A stretch of 64,000 bases of DNA, taken from NCBI GenBank assembly GCA_038503035.1, contig JAVSML010024021.1, positions 732,739 through 796,738 of the forward strand, read 5' to 3'. The stretch's first letter is position 1, and each line of letters starts with the position of its first letter. Below, in pieces: positions 9,410 to 21,235 of this stretch. The notes beneath the pieces are model-generated. The model was given only the letters and a program-made list of their open reading frames with translations. It had not been told where the DNA came from and did not search any database. The DNA is from Crocodylus rhombifer. Lineage: Eukaryota > Chordata > Crocodylia > Crocodylidae. Both the position numbers and the translations under genes were made by a program.

Positions 9410-12054
9410 TAGGGAGCCTGTACTTCTGCAGTAGCCTGTATATGTGGAGTCCATATCACGGCAGCAGCACCTGGGGCATTTGAGTCTCTAGTATGACCCT
9501 CCAGCCCTGACCTTTCCTTTTCTCCCAATTTCCAGCACTTAGCACAAACTCCTTCCTCTGACATTTCTACCCAGGGTTAAAAAATTGCTAGTTATGCTTC
9601 CATTTCAGACAATTAGCTCTTGTTGTTTACTATGTACATGCCATGCTACTCTTGGATTGGAGCAGCTATACACTACCATGGTGTCAAACTTAGCTTGTGA
9701 TGTGGTCCAGATCCATGGGGTAAGCAGCACCTGTGGTGGTAACAGGAGTGGCAACATCTGCAGTTTTGGGGCAAGCACTGGTGGATGTGGGGCAGCAGCA
9801 TAGGCAGTGGGGCAAGCAGTGGTGGGCCGAGCAACCTCTTGCCATGACAAAGGTAGCTCAAGTGGTGGTAGCAGTGGGCTAGGCAGCTGTGGGGTGTGCA
9901 GGTCCGTGTTGTCACAACCTTTGCTCACCTGTCTGTGGTTGACACCCATGTCTAAACAGTGTCCTGGGGGCCTGGATTCCAGAGCAGGTCCTGGTCCTAC
10001 TAGCCATGCCTCTAAATTCCCTGACCCACTAGTAGGCAAGGTGAGTACAGATCATATCTTAAGTGGAATGATGAAAGTATAATTAACTTCTGGTGTCTTC
10101 CATGTGAACAGGAAATGTTTAAATAGTAGATGAAGGAGACTAGGAAGAATATCTTGAAACTAGGTTCCTTACACTTTTTTTCTCCCTAGTGATGAATTAA
10201 CCTATACATTGATTATACATGTTTATACATTACATATCTTATTTTGACTACCAAATAAAGCCCAAATAAAACATCTCTAGGTGCACAAAACAAAAATGTT
10301 TTAAAATGAACACATGTATACATACAAGAATATGAACTAAAACACAAGCCTGTGTCCAAAAAACTCAGCTTTCTACTAAGGCTAAAACAGCAGCAGTAGG
10401 TTTCCTTATTTTCCCTTACCTAGCCTCAAAGGACAACATAGTCACTCACATATGGAAAGATAGGGTGCAGACAGAAGTGCAGCTCCCAACTGTAACTCAG
10501 AACAATTTTTGCAAAGTGTTCTAAGTTAGAATGTTACTCCAGACCAAACAGAAGTTCACTGTTGGTTCCAGTGAGGAGGGGAATCTATCTGTGACTGGGA
10601 GCCTACAGCCAGGTCCCCATAACAATGGCCAGAGCCCTGTGCTCACTGTTCTCAGAATGGGAAGGGGGAAAGACAGTAGAGGGAGTTCACTCTTGGGGAT
10701 CCTCAGCTGGTGCTGAAGGGTGGGGTAGGTGAATTGGACCCCCAGCAACTTCAGAAAGGCTCCGGTACATTGTCCCCACCCTCGGGGGTGGGGTGGGGTG
10801 GAGAGCTGAAAAAACCCAGACTGAACTCCCTCTGCTTCCTTCATACCTCCCATTCTGAAAACAGTGACAGGCTAATAGCTCTGCAGACAAATTACAAAAG
10901 ATGCTACATCGTGAAATGTCTTCATCTGATACCTCATGCAATGAGGGGTCAGATTTTCACCCAATTAGCCATTATTAAACTGTTTGCAGCTGTGCACTTG
11001 TGTTTGGTCACAGCTACAAACTGCTTTTTGTGGCCAGATCTGGTGAAAATTGTCACTTCCATCTGTACCCCTAGTGCCTGACACCTGAACATCATATACT
11101 TTTAGACAACAGCAAAATCCTGTCAAACTGACCTATGCCAGGTAGAATATTTTTTACTCATATGGTTATAACAACATCACATATTTTTATTGCTCATTAC
11201 ATGTTAGGAAGAGGTTATTAATCTCTTTCATGACAAACTGATTACATAAAATGAAGACTTCACTTCATTTTACTCTTTTTTTGACTTGTGAAAGATTTTA
11301 CCACCAAAACTGCCCAAGGAGTTCTCTGTTCTATTGAGGCTTTTATCACTGTCATTGTAACAAATCTCTTACAATTTATTCTTCAGAACAAAACTTACTT
11401 TGATTCACCTAATAGATCATTTGCAGTGTCTTTTGCCATCATATTTACAGTTTTTCCTGAAGGTTAAAAAAAGATCTTATTGATATTTACTATGTTGTTA
11501 AATTCACCAAATACTACAAAAGTATGTGTTGTGCAGTGTCCCAAGGGGAAAAAATGATTTATCAGGGTCAAGCCTTATAATCATTGATTGATTTTTAGTT
11601 TGAGCACTATGAAGCTTATCATATATTTGGAAAAACACAGTAGCTAGAGAATATTTCTGATTAAATAAAACCAGATTTCCTATAGTAATGGGACACACTC
11701 TGTGGCTTGCTTAGAAGCTATACATTACTATTTTCTTCCTTTTTTTTTAAATGTGTGCCAGAACTCTAAATTTTCTTTCCACTTAATTGTTTTGGTTTCA
11801 ACCTTGTGTTCAGGAATCTACAGAGGGAATATTTGTCTTCTGACTAGTTTGGAACCTTTGACTCTCATTACATTATGTTTCCTATAGCTATGTTCTGATC
11901 CTGAACAACAAGCTCTATTCAAATAAATAATACTGTATATAGAGCCGTTTCTTTTCTCCTTTTTCTAAAGCTTCTGCCTAGAAGCTTCCTCTGACTTTTC
12001 TTCTACACTTCTTGGATTACATTTTGGGAAAGAGTTTGAAAGAGACATTTAACA
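9410..12054. other. Intergenic stretch, no gene recognised
   Basis: A GC-richer block at 9660-10030 consists of GTGG/GCAG-like short motifs, and the frames on both strands there are low-complexity artefacts. Another GC-rich patch lies at 10560-10860. The rest is AT-rich with no motif I can name. Confidence 0.55.
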
Positions 12055-12057
12055 TCT

Positions 12058-12245
12058 TGGGTTGCCTATACATGAGTACGGAGGCTGCTCCAACATGCTG
12101 GAATTCCAGTGCCTCAGAACAGGCTCAATTAACCAAGTCTGGTATAGTGTGGCAATTACCATGCTCCAGTAGCCTTTTGCATCATGTGTATCAGCATACC
12201 CATGCTTAAAAATGGAGGTAGGGGCACTTGAACTAAAGCTCATCA
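12058..12245. mobile_element. MITE fragment, right end lost in an assembly gap
   Basis: It starts GGTTGCCTATACATGAG, matching the GGCTGCCTATACATGCA end of the MITE at 44905. Near its right side, reverse-complemented, it reads ATGAGCTTTAGTT and then CCTCCATTTTTAAGC, paralleling ATGAGCTTTAGTTAAAAC and CATCCATTTTGAAATGC in that copy. It runs straight into the N gap, so its right terminus cannot be seen. Confidence 0.5.
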
Positions 12246-12255
12246 NNNNNNNNNN
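12246..12255. other. Assembly gap (10 N)
   Basis: Ten consecutive N; the true length is unknown. It falls at the right side of a palindromic MITE, a structure prone to assembly breaks. Confidence 0.99.
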
Positions 12256-14442
12256 AAGTTGCTGTCTTCATAAGAACTTTTTTGAAATGAGGAATATGCT
12301 TAAGTGTTTTACTAAATTGGAACCTCAATTCTCCAGTTCCTGTTCTCCATCCTGCTGTATTTTCCTTCTCATTTGTATCTCAATTTGTGCTTCTTCTGCC
12401 ATTAAATTATGGGATTACACAGTGCTTTTATACAATCACTCTAGGTCTGTTTAGCATTTTTAAAGGGAAGCATAGCCATAACAATTGCCACAATCTACAT
12501 AACCAAAATACGTGTCCATATCTGGAACATAGTCTGTTGTAACAAGTCCTTTCTTGCAGAGACCTAGCATACTCATTGCATGGGTGTGCAAGGCTCACAG
12601 CAATCCAGAAAGCTGAAGTGGCTTTCTGTAGGAGAAACCCACAAACTACATCTACATACCAATTGACCTAAGTGTCATTAAAGAAAACAAAAGAACTAAA
12701 ATATCCACTTCAAAGAAAAGCCTGTAAGAGACAAGAAAAGCCAAGGTGCATAGAAAGCATAACTGTAAATATATCCTGATGAACACATTCCCCCTTTGAC
12801 TGAGACCTATTTCCCAAAGCAAACTTCCTATATCTGTCTAAAGTTTATGCTAAATTAGTCTACTGCATCTAACCTAACTCACTTATTATCCCCAGTGGCC
12901 ATTCATCCTCACTACCTCACATCTGCATTTATTGATTAAGGTATATTTCTTTTTATATTTTATCTGTCTAATCTTTACCCTGGCATTCCATATTTTATGT
13001 TTTATACCTTTTAACTTTTAATGAATACTCTTCAGAGTAAGTCATACTTTCTTTACTAAAATTATTATTATAATAATACATTGGAATTGTATTGCTGTAT
13101 TGGGCTGGTCCACTGAGTGGATGTGAATATATAAGAATCAGCACATAACTGAATGACAAAGCAAGAGCCTCTAGCTATTAAATGATAATAGCTAGCCAGA
13201 TGAACTTACCATTATAAAACTCTACAAGCCATTTTAAGCTAATCAAGCCACCTGAAACCTGCAAGGACACAGCCATTGAATCAATCAAGTCAAGGGTGGA
13301 CTCCTGAAATGGCACCATCAGGCAGAACCCCAGGTGACTGTGACTAACAGCTGTCATGCACTACTCAAGACCCATGTGGGACAGTGAACTCTGGATTGGG
13401 CAGGCAAGAAGATGCTGAGGTGACACAAGTCACCGATCATAACCCCCCAGAATTTACATGTACACTTTTATTAAACTTCACATCCCATCTAATAAATTAT
13501 AATTTATGATGATCCTGTGAGTTGGTCCTTTGTAGCCAGCACTGTAAACATGAAACATGAGGGAATGACTTACAATTGAACTTTGAGTATTGTATCAAAC
13601 TCCTTGGATACGTGTAAATAGTACAAGCAAATTATTCATCAGTTTTTCCTTGTTCCTTCCTAGGGGACAGCCAGAGACAAGCAGGTAAGATAGAACCTTT
13701 GTTCTCTTCCTAAGAGATTTAAAGAGATGTTTTTCCTATCAACCTGCTAACCCTAAGGAATTCTGATTCAGCAGAGTTCACTGTCCATGATTAGACAGTG
13801 AATTAAAGTAAGTAACTACAGTAGCAGGACTTAAGTACTGGGTTTTGTGTATTGCTGAGTTTGAAGTTATTAGGTAAAAACAGTCAGTACACTAAAACAC
13901 TTCTTTTCATATTCCATTTACTCTTTATGTATCATTTTATTCCCTTTGATTTCCAATATTGATTGACAAAGCACATACTTAAACAGCAATGCTGCTTACT
14001 GTTCCCCATTATTTCTATTTGAATTTATCCATAATTACACCTTAAGGACTCATAGCTAGTTGTATTCCTTACTTCACTCCATTTCTTCTCCATGTTTTTT
14101 GAAAACAAGGAAAACATAAGACCATTTGCTTGATGAGAGTGTTTACTGACTTGTGCCCTCTTTTTCGGGTAGAATAGGAAGAGACAAAATTGACATTCTC
14201 ACTTTATTTCAACAGATCAAGCTAATTTATTTACAGTTCTTGAGTATGTTTATAGTTTTGAATTAGCATTTTGTTTCATGCAGTGCAATTTAAAACTACT
14301 CTTCTGTAATTCTCCTTTTTTGTGGTTGCAAATAATCACCATGTGAAAAATGAACACAGAAAATGGTTAAATGCATAATCTCATTTTAAAAATATATTTA
14401 TTGGATTATTTGCTATTCATTTGAGATGAGTCCATATTATGT
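12256..14442. other. AT-rich intergenic stretch
   Basis: I see no gene and no clear element. A polyadenylation-like AATAAA lies near 13491 in otherwise featureless sequence. Confidence 0.5.
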
Positions 14443-14525
14443 TACGAGATCAGCCAACCTAGAGGAAAAGATACGTCTCCCCTAAAGGTGGATGTATCTT
14501 TTCCAATAGGTTGGCTGATCTCGTA
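14443..14525. repeat. Inverted repeat at the 5' edge of CR1 copy b
   Basis: Two 32-base arms, 14443-14474 and 14494-14525, pair with about two mismatches around a 19-base spacer. The arm core is GATCAGCCAACCTA against TAGGTTGGCTGATC. The right arm is normal CR1 5' sequence, since the CR1 at 49.4 kb has TTGGCTGATCTCCTATGG at the equivalent place. The left arm is therefore an inverted copy of the element's own start. Confidence 0.85.
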
Positions 14526-14699
14526 TGGCAGGCTTTAAATTAGCTTCACCGGGGGAAGGGGCTGCTTTGAGTGGAGAGGATGCTTCACCAGCATGCAGGG
14601 TGACAAGAGAAAGGAAAACCCAGGTAAGCAACAACATCTGGGGAGCAGGGGGCCACAACTGTCCTGGGAGTGGGAGGGAGGCATGTGCACCCTCAGGAG

Positions 14700-14945
14700 G
14701 CCTCAGGTGCCTCTACACTAATGCTCATAGTATGGGGATTAAGCAGGAGGATCTGCGCCTCCTGATTGCAAGTAAATTCCCAGACTTAGCAGAGCTCACA
14801 GAAACCTGGTGGGACGCTAACTACAACTGGGCGGCAGGCATTCGGGGATACACCCTATATAGAAGAGACAGGACAGAGAGGAAAGGTGGGGGGGTTGCGC
14901 TCTTTATCAAACAGCACCTCACATCATCAAGGATTAGCTTTGGTG
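14700..14945 (+). pseudogene. CR1 ORF2 endonuclease N-terminal fragment (copy b)
   Basis: This is the start of the APE-type endonuclease domain that nicks target DNA during CR1 retrotransposition. The frame shows CLYTNAHSMGIKQEDL, with the conserved Asn of the TNA motif, then LAELTETWWDANYNW carrying the catalytic Glu of ETWW, then GYTLYRRDR and GGGVALFIKQ. The later catalytic blocks (GDxN and SDH) are deleted in this copy, so it cannot encode a working nuclease. The same open frame starts at 14525, but residues before CLYTNA are leader-derived. Confidence 0.85.
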
Positions 14946-15029
14946 TAGAGAAGGGTCAGGCGAGACACTATGGGTCAAACTACAAGAGGGCCATGGTGAA
15001 AGGTTGGGGAGGACTGGGTTAGAGAGCTT

Positions 15030-16502
15030 CTGAAGGGGCTGGATGTGTTCAAGTCAGCGGGTCCAGATGCTCTTCACCCCAGGGTGTTGAGGGAGCTAGC
15101 TGGGGTTATTGCAGGACCCTTGGCACAGCTTTACAAGCACTTGTGGTACTTGGGCCAGGTGCCAGATGACTGGAAGATAGCTAACGTGGTCCCCATCTTC
15201 AAAAAAGGGAAGAGAGAGGACCCGGGCAACTATAGGCCCATCAGTCTTACCTCTATCCTTGGGAAACTCTTTGAGAAGATCCTCAAGGAGCACATCTGCG
15301 ATGGGCCGGCTTCAGGGATGATGCTCAAGGGCAACCAGCACAGTTTCATTAGGGGCAGGTCATGTCAAACCAACCTGATTGCCTTTTATGATCAGGTCAC
15401 AAAGGCAATGGATGCAGGTGTTGCCATGGATGTAGTCTTTCTAGTCTTCAGCGAGGCCTTTGACACCATCTTCCACCTCATCCTCATTAAAAAAACTAGG
15501 CGACTGTGGCATTGATGCCTACACAGTCAGATAGATTGCAGATTGGCTGAAGGGTTGTACTCAGAAGGTGGTGGTGGATGGGTCATATTCTACCTGGGGG
15601 GAAGTGAGCAGTGGAGTCCCCCAGGGCTCGGTCCTTGGGCTTGGACTGTTAAATTTCTTCATCAGCAATTTGGACAACGGGGTGAAATGCAACCTCTTTA
15701 AATTCGCTGATGATACCAAAATTTGGGGTGAGGTGAGCACGCTAGTAGGGAGGGAAAGATTGCAGCAAGACCTGGATAGGTTACAGGAGTGGACTGACAT
15801 AAACAGGTTGCATTTCAATACTGACAAGTGCAGGGTACTGCACTTAGGCAGTAGAAACCACCAGCACACTTATAGGATGGGAAACTCCCTTCTTGAGAGC
15901 ACGGAGGCAGAAAGGGATCTTGGAGTCATTATTGACTCCAAGATGAGCATGGGCCAACAATGTGAGGTCACGGTAGGGCTAACCAGACCTTGTCATGCAT
16001 CCACAAATGCAACTGAAGTAGAGCCAAGGAGGTGATCCTTCCCCTCTATGTGACGCTGGTCAGGCCACAGCTGGAGTACTGCATCCAGTTCTGTGCACCC
16101 CATTTCAGGAGGGATGTGGACAACATTGAAAGGGTTCAGAGGAGGGCCACCTGCGTGATCCGGGGACTACAGGGCAGACCCCACATTGAAAGAATGCGGG
16201 ACCTAAACCTGTTCAGCCTTCACAAGAGAAGGCTGAGGGGGGACCTGGTGACTATCTATAAACTCACTAGGAGGGACCAGAAGGGTTTAGGGGAGACACT
16301 GTTTCCCCTAGCGCCCCCTGGCATGACAAGGAACAATGGACACAAATTATTAGAGAGTAGGTTTAGATTAGACATCCGCAAGAACTACTTCACAGTTAGG
16401 GCGGATAGGAGCTGGAACCAACTTCCTAGGGAAGTGGTGCTGGCTCCTATCCTGGGGATCTTTAAGAAGAGGCTTGATGACTACCTGGCTGGGCTCATTT
16501 GA
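15030..16502 (+). pseudogene. CR1 ORF2 reverse transcriptase and C-terminal region (copy b)
   Basis: The non-LTR reverse transcriptase is recognisable in order: FKSAGPDALHPRVLREL, VVPIFKKGKREDPGNYRPIS, a motif A region reading LVFSEAFDT, motif B SSGVPQGSVLG, and motif C KFADDTKIWG. After these come the CR1 C-terminal segments KCRVLHLG and RDLGVIIDSKM, and a tail with NQLPREVVLAP. Frameshifts near 15495 (an A run) and about 16030 break it into three pieces. Motif A has Val where the family has its catalytic Asp, so this copy is dead independently of the frameshifts. Overlapping minus-strand frames are shadows. Confidence 0.92.
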
Positions 16503-16624
16503 GTCCAGTCTTTTCTCCTGCCCAGGCGGGGGGTCGGACTTGAAGATCTACAAGGTCCCTTCCAACCCTACTTCTACGATTCTATGATTCTATGAAAGGG
16601 ACCTTACGGTGGGTGTCTACTACA

Positions 16625-17166
16625 GACCACCCAACCAGGGGGAAGAGCTAGAACAGGACTTCTCCAGTCAGCTTATGGAGGTGGTTAGGTCAAGGATGTT
16701 ATTGTCATGGGTGACCTAAACTACCCAGACATTTGCTGGGAGGAACAGACAGCCAGTTCTGACCACTTGTGTAGGTTCCTGGCTGTATTACAGGACCTTA
16801 ACCTTATCCAGGAAGTGCACAGCCCCACTAGGAGTAATGCCTTGCTGGACCTGGTCCTGGTCCTGGCCAGGGAGGATGACCTGGTGAGGGGGTTGCAGGT
16901 CCTTGACCACCTGGCCAATAGCAATCATTACCTGCTGGATTTCATTATCCAACACAGGGTGTCAAGGGCTTACACCAAGGCTAATGCCCTTGACTTCAGA
17001 AGGGCCAACTTCTATGTGCTTAGGAGACTAGTGGGGGAGGCACTGAAGGCCCAGAAGGTAGAGGAGATGGGAGTCCATGAGGGATGGTCATACATTAAGG
17101 GGATGATCCTCCAGGCTCAAAGGATAACAGTCCCTGAGAGAAGCAAGGTGGGTAAGAGTGCTTAGA
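16625..17166 (+). pseudogene. CR1 ORF2 endonuclease C-terminal part (copy c)
   Basis: The long open frame from 16707 reads MGDLNYPDICWEEQ, the catalytic GD-x-N block of the APE-type endonuclease, then NLIQEVHSPTRS and LLDLVLVLA. At the last catalytic motif it has NSNHYLLDF where the family has SDH, so the Asp is replaced by Asn. A stop at 17163-17165 ends this frame. The ATG at 16707 is not a real start, because the endonuclease sequence begins upstream in another frame. Confidence 0.85.
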
Positions 17167-19026
17167 AACCCCCTTGGCTCAGCAAGGGCATTCACAAATG
17201 CCTGAGGACCAAAAGGGAGGCGTACAACCAGTAGAAGGGAGGAGCTATCACCAAGGAGGAGTACTCCTCCTCAGCTCGTGAGTGTAGGAGGGCTATTAGG
17301 AAGGCCAAGGCAGAGATGGAACTCAGGCTAGCATCCAGGATTAAGGAAAACAAAAAGTCCTTTTTCAAGTACATTGGGAGCAAGAAGAGGGCACCAGGCA
17401 ATGCAGGGCCCTTGTAAGATACAAATGCTAATCTTGTGGCTACGCCAGACAAGAAAGCTGATATTTTTAACAGTTTCTTTGTCTCTGTTTTCTTGAACAG
17501 GGACTGGGATATCCCACCTACCAGAGGTAGGGATTATCTTGGGGATAGCTCTGTCAGGCCTTCAGTCAGTGCAGATGTAGTTAGGGATCTTCTGGAAGGG
17601 CTACACATTTTTAAATCTGCAGGTCCAGATGCCCTCCACCCAAGGTTGTTGAGAGAGCTGGCAGGGGTCATTGTGGAGCCCTTGGCCACTGTATGAGCAT
17701 TCATGGTCATCTGGCCAGGTGCCAGGGGATTGGAAACTGGCTACCGTGGTCCCAATTTTCAAGAAGGGGAGGAAGGACGACCTAAGTAACTATAGTCCTG
17801 TAAGCTTCACCTCAGTGTTTGGGAAGATCTTGGAGAGAATCATCAAGAAGCACATCTGTGGGGGGGCCAGCAGGGGAGATCATGCTCAGGGGCAATTAGC
17901 ATGGGTTCATCAAAGGCAGGTCCTGCCTGACCAACCTGATTGCCTTTTATGACCAAGTAACTAAATCCTTGGATGATGGTGTCACTATGGACATAGTCTT
18001 TCTGGACTTTAAGAAGGCCTTTAACACTGTCTCTCAACCCATCCTCATCAATAAATTAAGTGACTGTGGCATTGATGTCTGCACAGTTGGATGGGTAAAA
18101 AATTGGCTGATGGGACACACCCAGAGAGTAGTGGTGGACAGGTTGTACTCAAACTGGTGAGATGTGAACAGTGGGGTTCCCCAGGGCTCAGTTCTTGGGC
18201 CCGCACTGTTTAACATCTTCATCGGCGACTTGGATGAGGGGGTGGAAAGCTCACTGTCCAAATTTGCTGATGACACTAAGATGTGGGGTGAGGTGAACAC
18301 ACTTCAAGGGAGAAAGAGGCTGCAACTAGATTTAGACAGACTACAAAAGTGGGCAGATGAGAATAGGATGGGGTTCAATGTAGACAAATGCAGGGTGCTG
18401 CACCTTGGGAGAAGGAATCCACAGCATACATACAGGTTGGGGAGTTCCCTTCTTGAAAGCACAGAGGCAGAAAGGGAACTTGGAGTCATTATTGACTCCA
18501 AGATGAACATGAGCTGCCAATACCAGACCGCAGCCAGCACGGTCAGACATACCTTGCCATGCATCCAAAGATGTATGTCAAGCCGGTCCAGAGAGGTGAT
18601 ACTCCCCCTCTATGTGATTTTGGTCAGGCCACAGTTGGAGTACTATGTCCAGTACTGGGCGCCGCACTTCAAAAGAGATGTGGCCAGCCTGGAGAGGGTT
18701 CAGAGGAGGGCAACCCACTTGGTGAGAGGGCAGCAGGACAGGATCTATGGGGAGAGACTGAGGGAGACCTAGTAGCTGCCTATAAACTCATCAGGGGGGA
18801 TCAACAGAAAACAGGTAGAGCCCTTTTCTCCCTAGCACCACCTGGAGTGACAAGGAACAATGGTAATAAACTGATGGAGAATAGGTTTAGGATAGAGATC
18901 AGAAGGCAATATTTTACAGCTAGGGTGGCCAAAATCTGGAACCAACTTCCCAGGGAAGTGGTCCTTGCCACTACCTTGAGCAAATTCAAGAAGAGGTTGG
19001 ATGATCACCTGTCTGGGGTCTTTTGA
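17167..19026 (+). pseudogene. CR1 ORF2 linker, reverse transcriptase and C-terminal region (copy c)
   Basis: Successive pieces in shifting frames give RIKENKKSFFKYIGSKK, FNSFFVSVF, FKSAGPDALHPRLLREL, VVPIFKKGRKDDLSNYSPVS, motif A VFLDFKKAFNTVS with the catalytic Asp retained, motif B NSGVPQGSVLGPALF, and motif C KFADDTKMWG. KCRVLHLGRR, LGVIIDSKMN and NQLPREVVLATT follow. At least four frameshifts or stops interrupt it, near 17417, 17690, 17950 and 18160-18770. It is an RT for retrotransposition in the CR1 family, inactive here. Stop and frameshift density is a little higher than in copy b. Confidence 0.92.
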
Positions 19027-19122
19027 ACACAGCATTCATTCCTGCCTGTGGCAGGAGGTCAGGCTAGATGATCTGTTCAGGTCCCTCCTGACCCTAGCTA
19101 CTATGAAACTATGAAACTATAA

Positions 19123-20583
19123 TGTACCTTAGAGAAACTAAAAATTCCAGGGTGCACTGTTTTTCCACATTCCACTGGTTCAGTTTTTCACCATGGATTA
19201 TATGAGCTCTTGATATTTTCTGAAGAAGTTAGGTTTTTATCTAGTATAGAAAACATCAATATTTTAAGCCTTATTTTCTTACAGTGTAAACTTTATAAAT
19301 GAAGCGTCAGCCTCTGTCTTCAGGCTAGACTGATATAAAAGATTTGAGAGGCGTGAACTAGGCTGTTCATATATATGAATTCAATCTTGTAGTCTATTGC
19401 CAAAAAAATAAACTGGTGCAATCAATATAATTAACTATTTCACTGCTGATTAATTTAGCTGATATTAACTTAAATATCTAATTAATTCATTACATGGTTG
19501 TATGTTACATTCAAAAGGATGAATAATTTTGGAGTAATAAGATGATATTTTTATAAATGAGAAATGGAAGGAGACTTTATGAGTACTAGAATTCCCCAAA
19601 GACAGTTTCCATGATTTTCTTATCATTTGCATAAATGATGAAACCACAGATCTCACCATTTTCTGTACCACCAGCTAAGCTACTGAGCAGGGGAACGATG
19701 CGCTGCATTCTATATCAAGGAGGCGCAACAACCTTTTTCTTCTTGCAATTCGATGAACTAAGAGAAATTGTTGTGGTTGGCTAATGTGCAATTGTTCTTG
19801 CAGCCCCTGCTGTGGTAATATTACTGCCTGCTGATCTCAATGCAAAGTTGCAGTTTATTCTTATAATTACATGCTAATTATGAAATTCAATTTTTTGTTC
19901 TCAGTATCATCCTTCTTTTCCTATCCATATTTGACTGCACCAAACCTCGTTCCATAACTATCTACTGATTTGAAAAGAGCTTCTCAGAGCATGGACAGAC
20001 ATACCACTTTGAACTGTTTAAACCTGAAGCAGACAGGCATATACACTAGGATTCAGAAATTACACATAAACTAGTATAAGTGATTGGAAACTGGTTCAAA
20101 TCTGTAACACAACAAAAATTTAGTCCACATAAACTACTTTCAAAATGGCTAAAAAGAGTTTAAGATAAACCAGGATGGATGTAGTATCAGATTTAACTAA
20201 TTTAAGTTAAATCAGTTTATTGAATTTATGTCCCAATCTCCTCCAGATTCAGAGTCCCCCAGCATCCCAGGATGCTTTGCACCTCCCTAATGAGCCCTGC
20301 CTCATAAGGTGGGTGGGCTAGCCTTGGCCCAAGCTATCTGCTCCAGCCAAGCAGAGAGGCTTGCTATAGCACTCCTCAGCTTCTGGCCTCAGCCACTGCA
20401 GACATGTGGATGACTTTCTGGAATCAAAAGTGAATATCTGTTCATTTGGTTATGAGTTCAAACTATGCAGCTTAGGCTAACCTGTGAAAATTGAATCAAC
20501 TTAGCTTCAGGCTTTTTATTGTCTGTACTTAGCCATAAAGCCTGTTAAACTAGTTTAAATCTACCTGGAATGGTTCAAAAATG
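19123..20583. other. Intergenic stretch
   Basis: AT-rich unique-looking sequence without a gene, with a slightly GC-richer segment at 20230-20400. I see no transposon ends. Confidence 0.5.
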
Positions 20584-20772
20584 TGTTGCGGAATGCCGGG
20601 CTTGCGATTCCGGCACCACTTGGGGAGCCACGGGCTTTGCGGAGCGGGCGAGCGCGCGGCTTGTGGGGCGGGATTGGAGGTAGCTTTATAGCCGCCCTCG
20701 AAGTTCGCCGAGCTGGCACAAGTAGATGGCTTAGAGTAAGTTGTTAATTCCTTTTTAATAAGTCTATAGGAT

Positions 20773-20885
20773 GTCTGTTGGTTCACGAGGTTCCGGAGCT
20801 AGCCCTTGCGTTCCAACACTGGAACCAGTCCAATGCTAGGTGCGGCTGCCAGCTCCTTAAGTCTCAGAACTGGTCAACGGCTCAT
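20773..20885 (+). repeat. 113-bp direct repeat, copy 1
   Basis: It starts GTCTGTTGGTTCACGAGGTT and ends CTGGTCAACGGCTCAT. The second copy, 350 bases downstream, differs at roughly ten positions, several of them CpG-to-TpG-type changes. Confidence 0.9.
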
Positions 20886-21122
20886 TGAGAGGGGATGTTA
20901 GTAGTAGAAGTTATTACAGAGCAGATATAAGGTAAAACAAAAGGTTTTATTCACTCACCTGGCCTCACCCTCTTACGAATAAGAGGGGAGGCCGGTTGGA
21001 ACGAAGTTGCAGTAAATATAAGTATAGAGAGCGTAGATATGCTGTCTAAGCTATGATGAGAGGCAGTCGAGAAGTGGAGTCTCCGATGTTTCTTCAGTTA
21101 CAGTATGCCGGATACAAAGGGG

Positions 21123-21235
21123 GTCTGTTGGTTCATGGGGTTCCAGAGCAAGCCCTTGCGTTCCAACACTGGAACTAGTCCAATGCTAGGTGTGGCTGCC
21201 TGCTCCTTAAGTCCCAGAACTGGTCAACAGCTCAT
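21123..21235 (+). repeat. 113-bp direct repeat, copy 2
   Basis: It starts GTCTGTTGGTTCATGGGGTT and ends CTGGTCAACAGCTCAT. The intervening 237 bases are not repeated, so the unit looks like one and a third copies of a 350-bp period. Confidence 0.9.

Larger units (their letters stand above)
14476..16594 (+). mobile_element. CR1 LINE copy b, internally deleted
   Basis: It runs from a CR1 5' leader segment (TCTCCCCTAAAGG, then TTGGCTGATCTCGTATGG) through the ORF2 endonuclease start, then jumps to the reverse transcriptase and continues to the CR1 3' end. That end has GGTCCCTTCCAACCCTA and two copies of an ATTCTATG-like 8-mer (GATTCTATGATTCTATG). An internal deletion removes the C-terminal endonuclease and the endonuclease-RT linker at about 14970-15030. 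Relatively few stops make it one of the less decayed copies here. The next CR1 begins at 16595 with no spacer. Confidence 0.92.
16595..19122 (+). mobile_element. CR1 LINE copy c, 5'-truncated
   Basis: It begins abruptly inside the endonuclease (GGTGGGTGTCTACTACAGAC) immediately after the tail of copy b. It extends through a full-length but frame-broken RT region to the 3' end at about 19122, where GATGATCTGTTCAGGTCCCT precedes tandem GAAACTAT 8-mers. The 3' tail differs from copy b, so the two are different CR1 subfamilies rather than a tandem duplication. A 5' truncation is the normal outcome of target-primed reverse transcription. Confidence 0.92.

Noticed and set aside
9605..10039. 144-codon minus-strand open frame
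   Set aside because: GC-rich low-complexity sequence with parallel open frames on both strands; no recognisable motif.
15561..15869. Minus-strand frames opposite CR1 RT motifs (also near 18034-18568 and 38112-38468)
   Set aside because: Antisense shadows of CR1 ORF2; the RT motifs read only on the other strand.
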